A stretch of 64,000 nucleotides of DNA from Cyanobium sp. ATX 6A2 (GTDB lineage: Bacteria > Cyanobacteriota > Cyanobacteriia > PCC-6307 > Cyanobiaceae). The translations under genes were made by a program, and so were the position numbers. The notes beneath the pieces are model-generated. The model saw only the letters and a list, made by a program, of their open reading frames with translations, ran no database searches and had not been told where the DNA came from. The stretch is taken from contig NZ_JAGQCU010000006.1 in NCBI RefSeq assembly GCF_024346355.1, forward strand, positions 62,001 to 126,000. Direction: 5' to 3'. Shown one piece after another: positions 52,172 through 58,935 of this stretch. Each line of letters starts with the position of its first letter. The stretch's first letter is position 1.

Positions 52172-52369
52172 ATGGCCTCCACTTTCCGCATCCGCTCCCT
52201 CTCCCGCCACAGCTCCGAGTCGCTGGAGCGGCTCAGCTTCTGCTGCCGCACCGCCCTGGTTCCCCTGCCGCGCCTGGCGGCGCTGGCCGAGGAGCTGCTG
52301 CTCGAGCGGCAGCTGCTCAATCCACCCTCCTGCCCGGCCTGGATCCGGCCCGAGCAGCTGCCCTTCTGA
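52172..52369 (+). CDS. Small hypothetical element protein
   Basis: The 65-residue protein (MASTFRIRSLSRHSSESLER...) is basic at the N-terminus, then helical (LAALAEELLLERQLL). Its start has the same CCATGGC context as the other hairpin-led genes. Unknown function. Confidence 0.5.
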   Translation: MASTFRIRSLSRHSSESLERLSFCCRTALVPLPRLAALAEELLLERQLLNPPSCPAWIRPEQLPF

Positions 52370-52440
52370 AGCTTGCAAGCCTCAGCGGCCCGGCTCTGCC
52401 GGGCCAGGCGGCTCCCAATCGACAGGCCTTGTGCGCGCCT

Positions 52441-52451
52441 GCTGGCAAGAG
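52441..52451 (+). promoter_or_regulatory. Element motif, copy before the L,D-transpeptidase gene
   Basis: GCTGGCAAGAG, 21 bp before ATG 52473. The following spacer (GGAGCAGCAGCC) resembles that of the copy at 56563. Confidence 0.6.
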
Positions 52452-52472
52452 GGAGCAGCAGCCACAGAGCCC

Positions 52473-53207
52473 ATGGCCACCATGTCTCCGCAGCGGTTCC
52501 TCGACCGCTTCCTTCACTTCAAAGGCCAGGAACAGCAGGGGCGCGGCGTGCTGCTGCTCCACCAGGCGATCAGCCAGCTGGAGGGCAGCGAGGCGATCCT
52601 GCGCGAGGACGCGCCCTGGGCCCTCGCGTTCAGCACCACCCCCGCGCAGCCGGCGAGCACCACCATCGCGCCGCTCGATCCCCGCGGCAGCGAGGAGGCC
52701 GGCATGGCAGGTCCGGCCATCAAAGCGCCGGTGAAGGTCGGTGACTCCTACCTGCTCGTCAACGACCGCGACCAGGACATGGAGGCCTACGACCACACCG
52801 GCAAGCTCCTGTGGAAGGTGCCGGCGTTGGCCCGCGGCCAGGGCGCCGACACCGAGTGGCGCCACGTCGGCACCGACACCCCGCCGGGCCTGTACAAGCT
52901 CGGCACCGTCTATCGGGACTACGAGGCCAATCCCAACCCGCCCAGGGACGCCACCCTGCAGGCCTACGGCTGGTTCAGCTTTGAGATGATCGAGCTGGAG
53001 GGCCAGAAGTCCAGCATCGGCCGCGCCGGGATCATGCTCCACGGCGGCGGCACCGCCAACGGCTGGCCTGGGGCCTGGGCACCGCAGCAGAAACTCCTGC
53101 CCACCCGGGGCTGCATCCGCGTCCACAACATCGTGCTGCGGGACAAGGTTCTGCCCCTCTACGAGCAGGGCACCGTCTACGTCGGGGTGTTTCAGGAAAA
53201 AAAGTAG
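52473..53207 (+). CDS. L,D-transpeptidase (YkuD) domain protein, zero frame of a probable frameshift fusion
   Basis: The 244-residue protein has a YkuD catalytic core: HVGTDTPPGLYKLGTVYRDY, IMLHGGGTANGWPG with the catalytic His near residue 190, and KLLPTRGCIRVHNIVLRD with the catalytic Cys near 214. Such enzymes make or cut 3-3 peptidoglycan links. There is no signal peptide, unlike host L,D-transpeptidases, so delivery would need a holin or virion. The frame ends GAA AAA AAG TAG, a classic -1 slippery site. Confidence 0.85.
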   Translation: MATMSPQRFLDRFLHFKGQEQQGRGVLLLHQAISQLEGSEAILREDAPWALAFSTTPAQPASTTIAPLDPRGSEEAGMAGPAIKAPVKVGDSYLLVNDRDQDMEAYDHTGKLLWKVPALARGQGADTEWRHVGTDTPPGLYKLGTVYRDYEANPNPPRDATLQAYGWFSFEMIELEGQKSSIGRAGIMLHGGGTANGWPGAWAPQQKLLPTRGCIRVHNIVLRDKVLPLYEQGTVYVGVFQEKK

Positions 53208-53230
53208 GCAGCGGGCCAGCCCTCAGGCCC
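53198..53230 (+). promoter_or_regulatory. Candidate -1 ribosomal frameshift signal (A AAA AAG, spacer, stem-loop)
   Basis: The heptamer A-AAA-AAG (53198-53204) is in the correct phase (GAA AAA AAG) and is followed directly by the zero-frame UAG. Eight bases on, GGGCC (53213-53217) pairs with GGCCC (53226-53230) around an 8-nt loop. The -1 frame is open and leads straight into the lysozyme-like domain. This is the dnaX-type arrangement. Confidence 0.7.
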
Positions 53231-53782
53231 GAGCACACCAACCTGCAGAGCTGGTTCGCCTTCCTCACAGGTCCGGATGTGGAAACCGCCAGCAAGGGCC
53301 GCATCCGGCCGCTCACCGCCGCCGAGGCCTGCGGCTTCATCGCCTGCGTCATCGTCGAGACCGGCAGGCCCGATCTCGATCAGCTGGATGTGATCGAGGC
53401 CGGCAGCCGCCGCGGTCGCGGCGCCATGCAGTACACCGGCCCGCGTCGTCTCGCCTATGACCGTGCCCGTGAGCAGGCGGCTGCCTGCGGGATCGACACC
53501 ACCGGCAACAGCTGGCAGCAGCGGTATTTCGCTGAGGAATACGCAGGGCTGCACGATCCGCCCCAGGGCTCGCTGATCGGCTGGACCCGCATCTTTGAGC
53601 AGCGCCCCCAGGGCCTGGACCCGGCTGCAGCGGCGGCCTACTGGACTGGTTCAGCAGCATCCCGCACCGGCTACTTCCGTCCCGGGGTGCCGCACCTGCA
53701 GCGCCGACAGCAAGAGGCCGGGCGGCTGTGGGCGCTGCACCAGGGCGGGCAGCTGCAGCTCAGTGCCCGGCCCATGAATTGA
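53204..53782 (+). CDS. Lysozyme / phage tail-tip-lysozyme-like domain, -1 frame extension
   Basis: From base 53204 the -1 frame reads VGSGPALRPEHTNLQSWFAF... for ~190 residues. The segments CGFIACVIVETGRPDLDQLD, GRGAMQYTGPRRLAYDRARE and NSWQQRYFAEEYAGLHDPPQ resemble muramidase-type tail lysozymes (catalytic Glu in VETG). The only in-frame start codon near the beginning is GTG 53279, which would drop the first ~25 conserved-looking residues. A frameshift product fused to the L,D-transpeptidase is therefore the better model. The last 23 bases overlap the convergent GAF-like gene. Confidence 0.6.
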   Translation, partial: VGSGPALRPEHTNLQSWFAFLTGPDVETASKGRIRPLTAAEACGFIACVIVETGRPDLDQLDVIEAGSRRGRGAMQYTGPRRLAYDRAREQAAACGIDTTGNSWQQRYFAEEYAGLHDPPQGSLIGWTRIFEQRPQGLDPAAAAAYWTGSAASRTGYFRPGVPHLQRRQQEAGRLWALHQGGQLQLSARPMN

Positions 53783-54554
53783 ACACCCGCCGCCACAGCG
53801 GTGGGCGCAGCATCCGCGCCCGAACCACCCGGCTCAGCTCCTGATACAGGTGCTCCATCTCCTCGAGGTGGGGCATCTCGTGGTGATGCAGGGGCAAGGA
53901 CGCTGGATCGTCGAACTGAACATTGATCACCCCGATCGGCAGCCCCTCCAGCATCACCAGCCGGCCGTAGAGAAAGGCGATGCGATTGCGCATCAGGTAG
54001 TCACGGCAGGGCGTCGGCAGGTGCACACCGGCCCTGACAAATCGCCAGTGGCCCTGACTGTTGGCGATCAGATCGTCCAGGTCGTTCCTGATCCGCTCCA
54101 TCGGCATGTCCCGTGCCTCAACGTCCAGCGGCAGACGGCCTGGCGCCACGTAGCAGCTCACGAGCGTCGCCCGCGTAAAGCCGTAGCCACCCGACGCCAG
54201 CTGGGGGTTGTAGAAGGTGCCCAGCGCCACCCGCTGAGCACCCGTCATCACCGCCATCTGGGCGAGCAGCTCCACCACGTAGCGGGCGTCCTGGGCTGAA
54301 CCGAGCAGCGCACCCACGCGCTGCATGACCAGCCCGCGCAACACCTTCCGCCACAGCAGCCAGCCAGCCACACCGAGGAAGACCAGGCCATCGGCTGAAA
54401 AGGTCAGGTTCACCGGTGGCGCGGGCGTCCTCGGCACGATCGGCAGCGGTCCCACCCGGGCCGGGGTCTCAGAGAGGGGAGCTGCAGGCAGCCCGGTGCT
54501 CTGCTGCGCCGCAGTTTGCTGCCCCGCAGGCGGATCGGGAATCGCAGCGCTCAT
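53760..54554 (-). CDS. Membrane-anchored GAF-like protein
   Basis: The 264-residue protein has a Pro/Ala/Thr-rich start, one transmembrane helix (DGLVFLGVAGWLLWRKVLRG near residue 65) and a cytoplasmic-type domain. That domain includes GAQRVALGTFYNPQLASGGY, GVHLPTPCRDYLMRNRIAFL and VMLEGLPIGVINVQFDDPAS, a pattern close to GAF sensor domains. It lies divergent to the sigma-factor gene and carries an element motif upstream. A signal-sensing role is inferred. Confidence 0.62.
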   Translation of the reverse strand: MSAAIPDPPAGQQTAAQQSTGLPAAPLSETPARVGPLPIVPRTPAPPVNLTFSADGLVFLGVAGWLLWRKVLRGLVMQRVGALLGSAQDARYVVELLAQMAVMTGAQRVALGTFYNPQLASGGYGFTRATLVSCYVAPGRLPLDVEARDMPMERIRNDLDDLIANSQGHWRFVRAGVHLPTPCRDYLMRNRIAFLYGRLVMLEGLPIGVINVQFDDPASLPLHHHEMPHLEEMEHLYQELSRVVRARMLRPPLWRRVFNSWAGH

Positions 54555-54630
54555 CGGATCAGGGCGGACGGCTGGCGCGAGGGCGGGGACAGCAGGGGCA
54601 GAGGGCCCGATGCGGGCAGGGCTCGCCACA

Positions 54631-54648
54631 CCAGCGATTACCAGCAAC
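54631..54648 (-). promoter_or_regulatory. Element motif, copy before the GAF-like gene
   Basis: Minus strand GTTGCTGGTAATCGCTGG, 76 bp before ATG 54554. Matches GCTGGYAANNGCTGG of the copies at 51284 and 56563. Confidence 0.55.
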
Positions 54649-54821
54649 CCGGCGGATCCAGCTCGATCACCACCAGCGGCGGCTGCCAGCGCTGCTCGGC
54701 AGAGGGCGACTGCAGATCAGGGGCGGCCGGGTGGGGCGGGGCAGCCCGCGGCTCGGTCTGCGCTCAGCTTGGCCACTCGTTCCTCGTGGCCTGGGTGCGC
54801 GCGTTCTTCGCGGCACGGGCC

Positions 54822-55400
54822 ATGCCCCGCACCCACTCCAGGGCCGATGCCCTGTTCCACCAGTTCCAGCCCCTCGCCGAGTCCATCGCCCTGGGCTTCC
54901 ACCACAAGGGCGGCCGCTTGATCGAGCTCGAGGATTGCCGCCAGGTCGCACGCATGGCGCTCTGGCTCGCCTGCCAGCGCATCGAGGATCCGATCTCCGC
55001 TCCCGCCTATCTCTCGCGCTCCATCCGCGGCGCCCTGCTCCATCACGCCCGCGATCTCGGCCGTGCCATCCGCGTGCCGCGGCGGGAGCAGGAAAAGCCC
55101 GGGGCCAGGCACCCCTGGGTGCTCACCTCCCTCGATGCACCGCTGCCCAGCGGCGAGGGCACGCTGCTCGATCTTGTTGCCGATGAGGCGCCGCAGCCCG
55201 CCCCGCTCAGCGCTGAGGCCGAGGCGCTGGAGCAGCTGCTCGATCAGCTGCCGGCCCGCCAGGCGGCCGTGATCCGGCTGCGGCACCTGCAGGGCCTCAG
55301 CTGCAGGGAGGTCGGCGCCCAGCTCGGCGTCAGTGCCATGAGCATCTGCCGCGATGAGCGCAAGGCCCTCGCCCAGCTGCGGCAGCAGCTGCAGGCCTGA
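54822..55400 (+). CDS. Sigma-70-family RNA polymerase sigma factor encoded by the element
   Basis: The 192-residue protein has a region 2 (ALFHQFQPLAESIALGFHHK, DCRQVARMALWLACQRIEDP, AYLSRSIRGALLHHARDLGR) and region 4 (LLDQLPARQAAVIRLRHLQG, CREVGAQLGVSAMSICRDER), with a ~45-residue linker. Such short two-domain factors direct polymerase to special promoters. ATG 54822 is used; GTG 54786 in frame would add 12 residues. It is the only sigma gene seen in the element and a natural reader of its repeated motifs. Confidence 0.85.
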   Translation: MPRTHSRADALFHQFQPLAESIALGFHHKGGRLIELEDCRQVARMALWLACQRIEDPISAPAYLSRSIRGALLHHARDLGRAIRVPRREQEKPGARHPWVLTSLDAPLPSGEGTLLDLVADEAPQPAPLSAEAEALEQLLDQLPARQAAVIRLRHLQGLSCREVGAQLGVSAMSICRDERKALAQLRQQLQA

Positions 55401-55438
55401 GGGCCCTGGGCCCAGGGCACCAGGCGCTGGGGGCTTCA

Positions 55439-55465
55439 GGCCTGGGGGCTCTGCCCCCTCAGGCC
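55439..55465. terminator. Possible bidirectional transcript-end hairpin
   Basis: GGCCTGGGGGC (55439-55449) pairs with GCCCCCTCAGGCC (55453-55465) with one or two bulges around TCT. It lies between two convergent genes and overlaps the stop of the minus-strand one. No T-tract is present, so a factor-independent terminator is doubtful. Confidence 0.4.
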
Positions 55466-55830
55466 GGGCTCTGGTCCGGGGCAGCCACAACAGCGGCACC
55501 GTTGCCAGACGCCGCACCAGGGAGGTAGTGCGCGGGTGCCGTGTGATCGCAAGCAAGGCGCGGATCGTAAAGGCGAAAGAACAGGCTCAGGTCCTCTCCC
55601 GCCCAGCTCTCGCGGGTCAGCACCTCCAGCTTGGTGCGCACGATCTGCTCGAGCTGCGCACCGCTGCACTGCTGCAGCAGCGCCGGCATGAACGGGTCCA
55701 GCTGGGCGAACACCAGTGGTGCCGCCCGCAGGATCCGGCGCTGAACGACGTGTTTGGCGATCGGCTTCACCACCGCCTCCATCAGCCCCAGCAGCAGGAA
55801 GGCGAGCAGCGCATCAATCAGAACTCTCAT
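55459..55830 (-). CDS. Membrane-anchored small protein
   Basis: The 123-residue protein has an N-terminal membrane helix (MRVLIDALLAFLLLGLMEAV) and a soluble remainder (LAAPL..., EQIVRTKLEVLTRESWAGED). It overlaps the upstream 98-residue gene by 17 bp. In a lysis context it could be an accessory membrane protein; no family is recognised. Confidence 0.55.
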   Translation of the reverse strand: MRVLIDALLAFLLLGLMEAVVKPIAKHVVQRRILRAAPLVFAQLDPFMPALLQQCSGAQLEQIVRTKLEVLTRESWAGEDLSLFFRLYDPRLACDHTAPAHYLPGAASGNGAAVVAAPDQSPA

Positions 55831-56110
55831 CGTCCCCAGGGCGGCGGCGGGTGTACTGGCCCAGCGCATTGCGCCGCGGGGCTGGAGCAGGCTCCGGCCC
55901 ACTCGGACCGCGGCCGCTGTCCATGAAGTAGGTGGCGGCCGACTGGCCCACCAGCGCCACCGACGGCAGCACCAAAGCCCAGCGCTGCTCGCAGGTCTGC
56001 AGGTTCGCTGCACGCACCTCGCAGATGCCCACAAAGGCCAGCAGCACGCTGATCTCAGCTGCCACCAGCACCAGGATCGGCGTGGTGTTGGTGGACCTGC
56101 TGGCGGTCAT
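55814..56110 (-). CDS. Two-TM holin-like small protein
   Basis: The 98-residue protein has two predicted transmembrane helices (TPILVLVAAEISVLLAFVGI and WALVLPSVALVGQSAATYF) separated by a short charged loop with Cys. Its C-terminal tail is charged (NALGQYTRRRPGDDESSD). Size and topology are those of holins, and wall-lytic enzymes are encoded ~2.5 kb away. Sequence similarity to known holins is not evident. Confidence 0.55.
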   Translation of the reverse strand: MTASRSTNTTPILVLVAAEISVLLAFVGICEVRAANLQTCEQRWALVLPSVALVGQSAATYFMDSGRGPSGPEPAPAPRRNALGQYTRRRPGDDESSD

Positions 56111-56137
56111 GGCCTCAGCGGCGGAGGGCTCTACCTC

Positions 56138-56148
56138 CTCTTGCCAGC
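56138..56148 (-). promoter_or_regulatory. Element motif, copy before the holin-like gene
   Basis: Minus strand GCTGGCAAGAG, running into GAGGTAG, 27 bp before ATG 56110. Confidence 0.6.
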
Positions 56149-56151
56149 AAC

Positions 56152-56445
56152 TCAGCGAACAGGCATCACGGCGGGGCCGTGGCCGCGCAGATACACCTCC
56201 ACCTGCTCCTTGGGCACCACCCGGCTCTCCAGGTTGTTGCTGATCTGCACCTGGCCGCTGCTCACCCTGGCGCTCACGCGCCAGGGGCCGGGGGCCTGAT
56301 CGGCTGGCTGCTTGGCCTTGGGGTATGGGCTCGGTAGGGGCCTGGAGGCAGGCGGAGTGGCAGCAGGGATCGGGGCACAGGCGGTTGCACTCGGCGGCAA
56401 CTCCCCCAGGACAGAGGCCAGGAGATCGCGGGTGGAAGGAGGCAT
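56152..56445 (-). CDS. Small Pro-rich hypothetical protein
   Basis: The 97-residue protein has a low-complexity Pro/Ala/Ser half and a C-terminal beta segment (WRVSARVSSGQVQISNNLES, then EVYLRGHGPAVMPVR). It heads a three-gene minus-strand group with the holin-like and membrane proteins. Unknown function. Confidence 0.5.
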   Translation of the reverse strand: MPPSTRDLLASVLGELPPSATACAPIPAATPPASRPLPSPYPKAKQPADQAPGPWRVSARVSSGQVQISNNLESRVVPKEQVEVYLRGHGPAVMPVR

Positions 56446-56562
56446 ACCGCGTTGGGGGATAGGGATCGACAGGACAAAGGTAGAAAGCCTGAGGGTTCGG
56501 GACCAGACATTGGGCGCCCTCCCCGCTACGCGGAGACCAGGCCCCTGGCGCCGGGAGGACTC

Positions 56563-56588
56563 GCTGGCAAGAGCTGGTGACAGCCAGC
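56563..56588 (+). promoter_or_regulatory. Element motif, longest dyad copy
   Basis: A dyad with arms GCTGGC (56563-56568) and GCCAGC (56583-56588); the left half reads GCTGGCAAGAGCTGGTGACA. It ends 7 bp before ATG 56596 and also faces the divergent gene starting at 56445. The internal AGCTGGTGAC is shared with the capsid copy. Confidence 0.65.
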
Positions 56589-56595
56589 AGACGCC

Positions 56596-56883
56596 ATGGC
56601 CACGCGCAGGAGCAGCAGCACCCGCAAGGCAGGCAGCACCAGGACGAGAGGCACCACCAGAGCGTCGCCCGAGGTGGCCATGGCCGCACCCCGGATCTCC
56701 GCTGCCGAGCGGCGCAGGATCGCCGCGGAGGAAGCACGCTGGCGCGCCGAAAGCGATCTGCGCACCCTCAGGCAGGCCGAGGAAATCCGGCGGGATAACG
56801 CCCGCCTGCAGAGGGCATCGAAGGTGGCCGCCGAGGAGATGAGGGCGCTCCAGGCCATCCGCGCCATCAAGCGGGCCCGCTGA
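56596..56883 (+). CDS. Small basic coiled-coil protein
   Basis: The 95-residue protein has a Ser/Thr/Arg-rich, possibly nucleic-acid-binding N-terminus and a long helix (ISAAERRRIAAEEARWRAES, then LRTLRQAEEIRRDNARLQRA). Its start lies directly after the long motif dyad. No family recognised. Confidence 0.55.
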   Translation: MATRRSSSTRKAGSTRTRGTTRASPEVAMAAPRISAAERRRIAAEEARWRAESDLRTLRQAEEIRRDNARLQRASKVAAEEMRALQAIRAIKRAR

Positions 56884-57188
56884 GGGGGGCCTCGCTGAGG
56901 CGGGGGCAGCTCAGACAGCTCTTCTCGCTGCGCTCCCCTTCAGCAGGGGCCTGCGGCCCGGCTCAGATCAGATCGGATGGTGAGCTGGAGCCGCAGTGGG
57001 GCGATCACGGGCTGGCGGGGCAAGGCGTCTCGTTTCCTTGTGCACCCGTGCCGTCGCGGATCTTGGGGCAACCACCGCCTGGGGATCGGGGTGGCACTCG
57101 AACGCACAGCAGCCGGACGGCAGGGCCACCGGAGCCGATGGGAGGGGAACAGCAGTGGGCCACAGCACGGTGCCCCGCGACTTGGCTT
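56884..57188. other. 305-bp region without a supported gene
   Basis: No reading frame here has protein-like composition. The left part contains TCTCGCTGCGCTCCC, a fragment of the leader-hairpin loop, and CAGCAGGGGCCTGC; the rest shows nothing I can name. Confidence 0.5.
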
Positions 57189-57230
57189 GGCAAGGGCTGC
57201 GCAAGTGCTCGCTGCGCTCACACCCTTGCC
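57189..57230 (+). promoter_or_regulatory. Leader hairpin 4, upstream of the 71-residue gene
   Basis: GGCAAGGG (57189-57196) pairs with CCCTTGCC (57223-57230). The loop holds CTGCGCAAG and GCTCGCTGCGCTC exactly as in hairpin 2. It ends 49 bp before ATG 57280. Confidence 0.7.
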
Positions 57231-57279
57231 GGCGCCGACGCCGCGAGGCGCGGTCGTGGTGTCCCACGCCTCTCCTGCC

Positions 57280-57495
57280 ATGGCTGCTCCTCAAGGCCCC
57301 TCCTGCCCCGTCCGCTTCCTGGTCGAGCATCACTACCCAGAAGGCCCCAAGGGCGGCGCTTCCCCCTGCGAAGTCCGCTTCTTTGGCCGCCGCGGCAAGC
57401 CCGTCAAGAAGATGCGCCTCATCCCCGCCGCCAAGGCCTTCGCGATCGCCCGCAAGCTGCAGGGCGCCAAGGGCAGCACCATCTCGGTGATCTGA
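57280..57495 (+). CDS. Small basic hypothetical protein
   Basis: The 71-residue protein (MAAPQGPSCPVRFLVEHHYP...) is Lys/Arg-rich with a compact beta-beta-alpha look (CEVRFFGRRGKPVKKMRLIP, AKAFAIARKLQGAKGSTISV). It may bind nucleic acid. Led by hairpin 4. Confidence 0.58.
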   Translation: MAAPQGPSCPVRFLVEHHYPEGPKGGASPCEVRFFGRRGKPVKKMRLIPAAKAFAIARKLQGAKGSTISVI

Positions 57496-57540
57496 GTCCG
57501 GGGGCCTGCGGGCCCCTTTCACCCTGATCGAATGCAGCCC

Positions 57541-57936
57541 TCAGCCGGTATCAAGGCATTCATGCTCACGCTCCACCGCTCCAGCCCTGGCGCGCTGACG
57601 GATCGGGCCGTCGCGGTCGGAGCGGAACAGCACCCGTGATCCAGGTGCCGCCGCCTGCAGGCCGGCCAGCAACTGCTCCAGCACCGCAGTGCTCAGCGGT
57701 GCGCGATTGCCCATCCCCTCGCGGCTGCTCAGCAGCAGCTCCAGTTCCGCACCGGCACGCAACTCCAGCAATACCTGCACCAAAAGGGCCCGCGGGCCTG
57801 CCGTCAGGGCGATCGAGGCGTTGCGGCCATCCAGCCAGGTGAAGGTGCCGCCCATCTCCCTGGCCAGCGCCGCCAGCGCAGCCCGAAACCCCTCGCCATC
57901 GGCGACAGGCGCGAGCAGGGCTTCCAGGCGGGCCAT
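57541..57936 (-). CDS. Hypothetical protein
   Basis: The 131-residue alpha/beta protein (MARLEALLAPVADGEGFRAA, GTFTWLDGRNASIALTAG, LLVQVLLELRAGAELELLLS) has no recognised family. It converges on the 71-residue gene. Confidence 0.5.
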   Translation of the reverse strand: MARLEALLAPVADGEGFRAALAALAREMGGTFTWLDGRNASIALTAGPRALLVQVLLELRAGAELELLLSSREGMGNRAPLSTAVLEQLLAGLQAAAPGSRVLFRSDRDGPIRQRARAGAVEREHECLDTG

Positions 57937-57996
57937 GGCTGCGGGTGGGTGCCTTGATTCTGGACCGGCGCTTCCTGGCCAGGGCCCTTGGCAGGC

Positions 57997-58113
57997 ATGA
58001 CGTCAAAGCCACTCGCCCGCCTCGGTCGCTTCTCCATCAACGCCCTGCGCATCGGCGCCAGCCCTGCGGCCGTTGTGGAGCTGCTGCGCCAGCACTGGAT
58101 CTCGGCGGCCTGA
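57997..58113 (+). CDS. Possible 38-residue peptide gene
   Basis: MTSKPLARLGRFSINALRIG is followed by ASPAAVVELLRQHWISAA and a stop. It looks like a short amphipathic or winged-helix fragment. Supported only by codon-like composition and an ATG; could be chance. Confidence 0.3.
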   Translation: MTSKPLARLGRFSINALRIGASPAAVVELLRQHWISAA

Positions 58114-58256
58114 CTGCTGGCGATCCAGGCCCAGACACGGGTTCCTGTGCCCCAGGTCGCCCCAGGCAGCCGGTGAGCGAGGGCGGCGGCCGTCGTCCAA
58201 GACACCGACAGACCCGGCACCCTTTGCTAGTACAGGTGTACGCGTGGAGAAGGGTG

Positions 58257-58544
58257 ATGGGCAGCCGATTGCGACGAGCCGCCGGGGACGCCGCCGGGAC
58301 GCTGGATCAGCCCGTTGAGGAGTGGCCCTTCCTCGATCAGCAGGTGCTGGTGCCAAGCCGCAGCCGCAAGGTCTGCATGACCTGCCACTGGTTCAGGCAC
58401 CACAGCGGCGTCAACTGCATCCCCCTGCTGACCTGCCAGTTGCACCAGAGCCTCCTCGCCCAAGGCGAGCACCTCACCCACCGCTGCCAGGGCTGGACCG
58501 ACGACATGGCCCAGCAGCGGGGCTGGGCACCGGAAGCGGGCTGA
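58257..58544 (+). CDS. Cys/His-rich small protein of picocyanobacterial type
   Basis: The 95-residue protein contains RKVCMTCHWFRHHSGVNCIP, LLTCQLHQSLLAQGEHLTHR and CQGWTDD, that is CxxCxxFxxH...C...C...H...C, a likely zinc- or iron-binding knot. I recall similar small proteins, unnamed, in marine Synechococcus. It lies 7 bp upstream of the DUF1651 gene and is probably co-transcribed. Confidence 0.7.
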   Translation: MGSRLRRAAGDAAGTLDQPVEEWPFLDQQVLVPSRSRKVCMTCHWFRHHSGVNCIPLLTCQLHQSLLAQGEHLTHRCQGWTDDMAQQRGWAPEAG

Positions 58545-58551
58545 GCCGGCC

Positions 58552-58818
58552 ATGGCCGCCAGCAAGCGTCCTCCGCTCTCGCCACGGGAAGGCTGGCTCA
58601 GCGATGGCCGCCAGGTGCTGCACTTCCGGCCCAGCCGCTGGACCCGCCACAACCAGGTACTGGAGGTGACCTCCGGCGAGCTGCTGCCGGGCGAACCGGT
58701 GCCGCTGCTCAAGAGGCGGCGGGAGCTGACCCGGGAGGAGGCCATCCGGCTTTGGCGCCAGAAGCGTGAGCAGGGCTGGACGGTGTGCGCGCCGCAGTGG
58801 CAGCTGCCGGCACCGTGA
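58552..58818 (+). CDS. DUF1651 protein
   Basis: The 88-residue protein carries the family core GWLSDGRQVLHFRPSRWTRH and LTREEAIRLWRQKREQGWTV. DUF1651 is nearly confined to picocyanobacteria and enriched in their genomic islands; function unknown. It marks the return from the capsid element to flexible host DNA. Confidence 0.82.
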   Translation: MAASKRPPLSPREGWLSDGRQVLHFRPSRWTRHNQVLEVTSGELLPGEPVPLLKRRRELTREEAIRLWRQKREQGWTVCAPQWQLPAP

Positions 58819-58894
58819 GAGCTCAGGTCCCAAGGCGCGGAACAGGACGAACCGGCGGGGATGGAGGGCTGGGCCCAAGGCCCTAGACAGATCC

Positions 58895-58912
58895 GTTACA
58901 TACTGTTACAGT
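58895..58912 (+). promoter_or_regulatory. HLR1 (RpaB-binding) site of the hli gene
   Basis: GTTACATA-CT-GTTACAGT matches the HLR1 consensus of two (G/T)TTACA(T/A)(T/A) repeats 2 bp apart, differing only at one degenerate position. RpaB binds such sites and adjusts hli expression under high light. A TTAACACT-like -10 area follows, 24 bp before ATG 58936. Confidence 0.8.
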
Positions 58913-58935
58913 GCTCTTAACACTGCGTAACAAGC

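Noticed and set aside
56977-57279. N-terminal extension of the 71-residue gene reading through leader hairpin 4
   Set aside because: Although the frame is open from 56977, the extension lacks protein-like composition and would translate the conserved hairpin; the ATG at 57280 matches the other hairpin-led genes.
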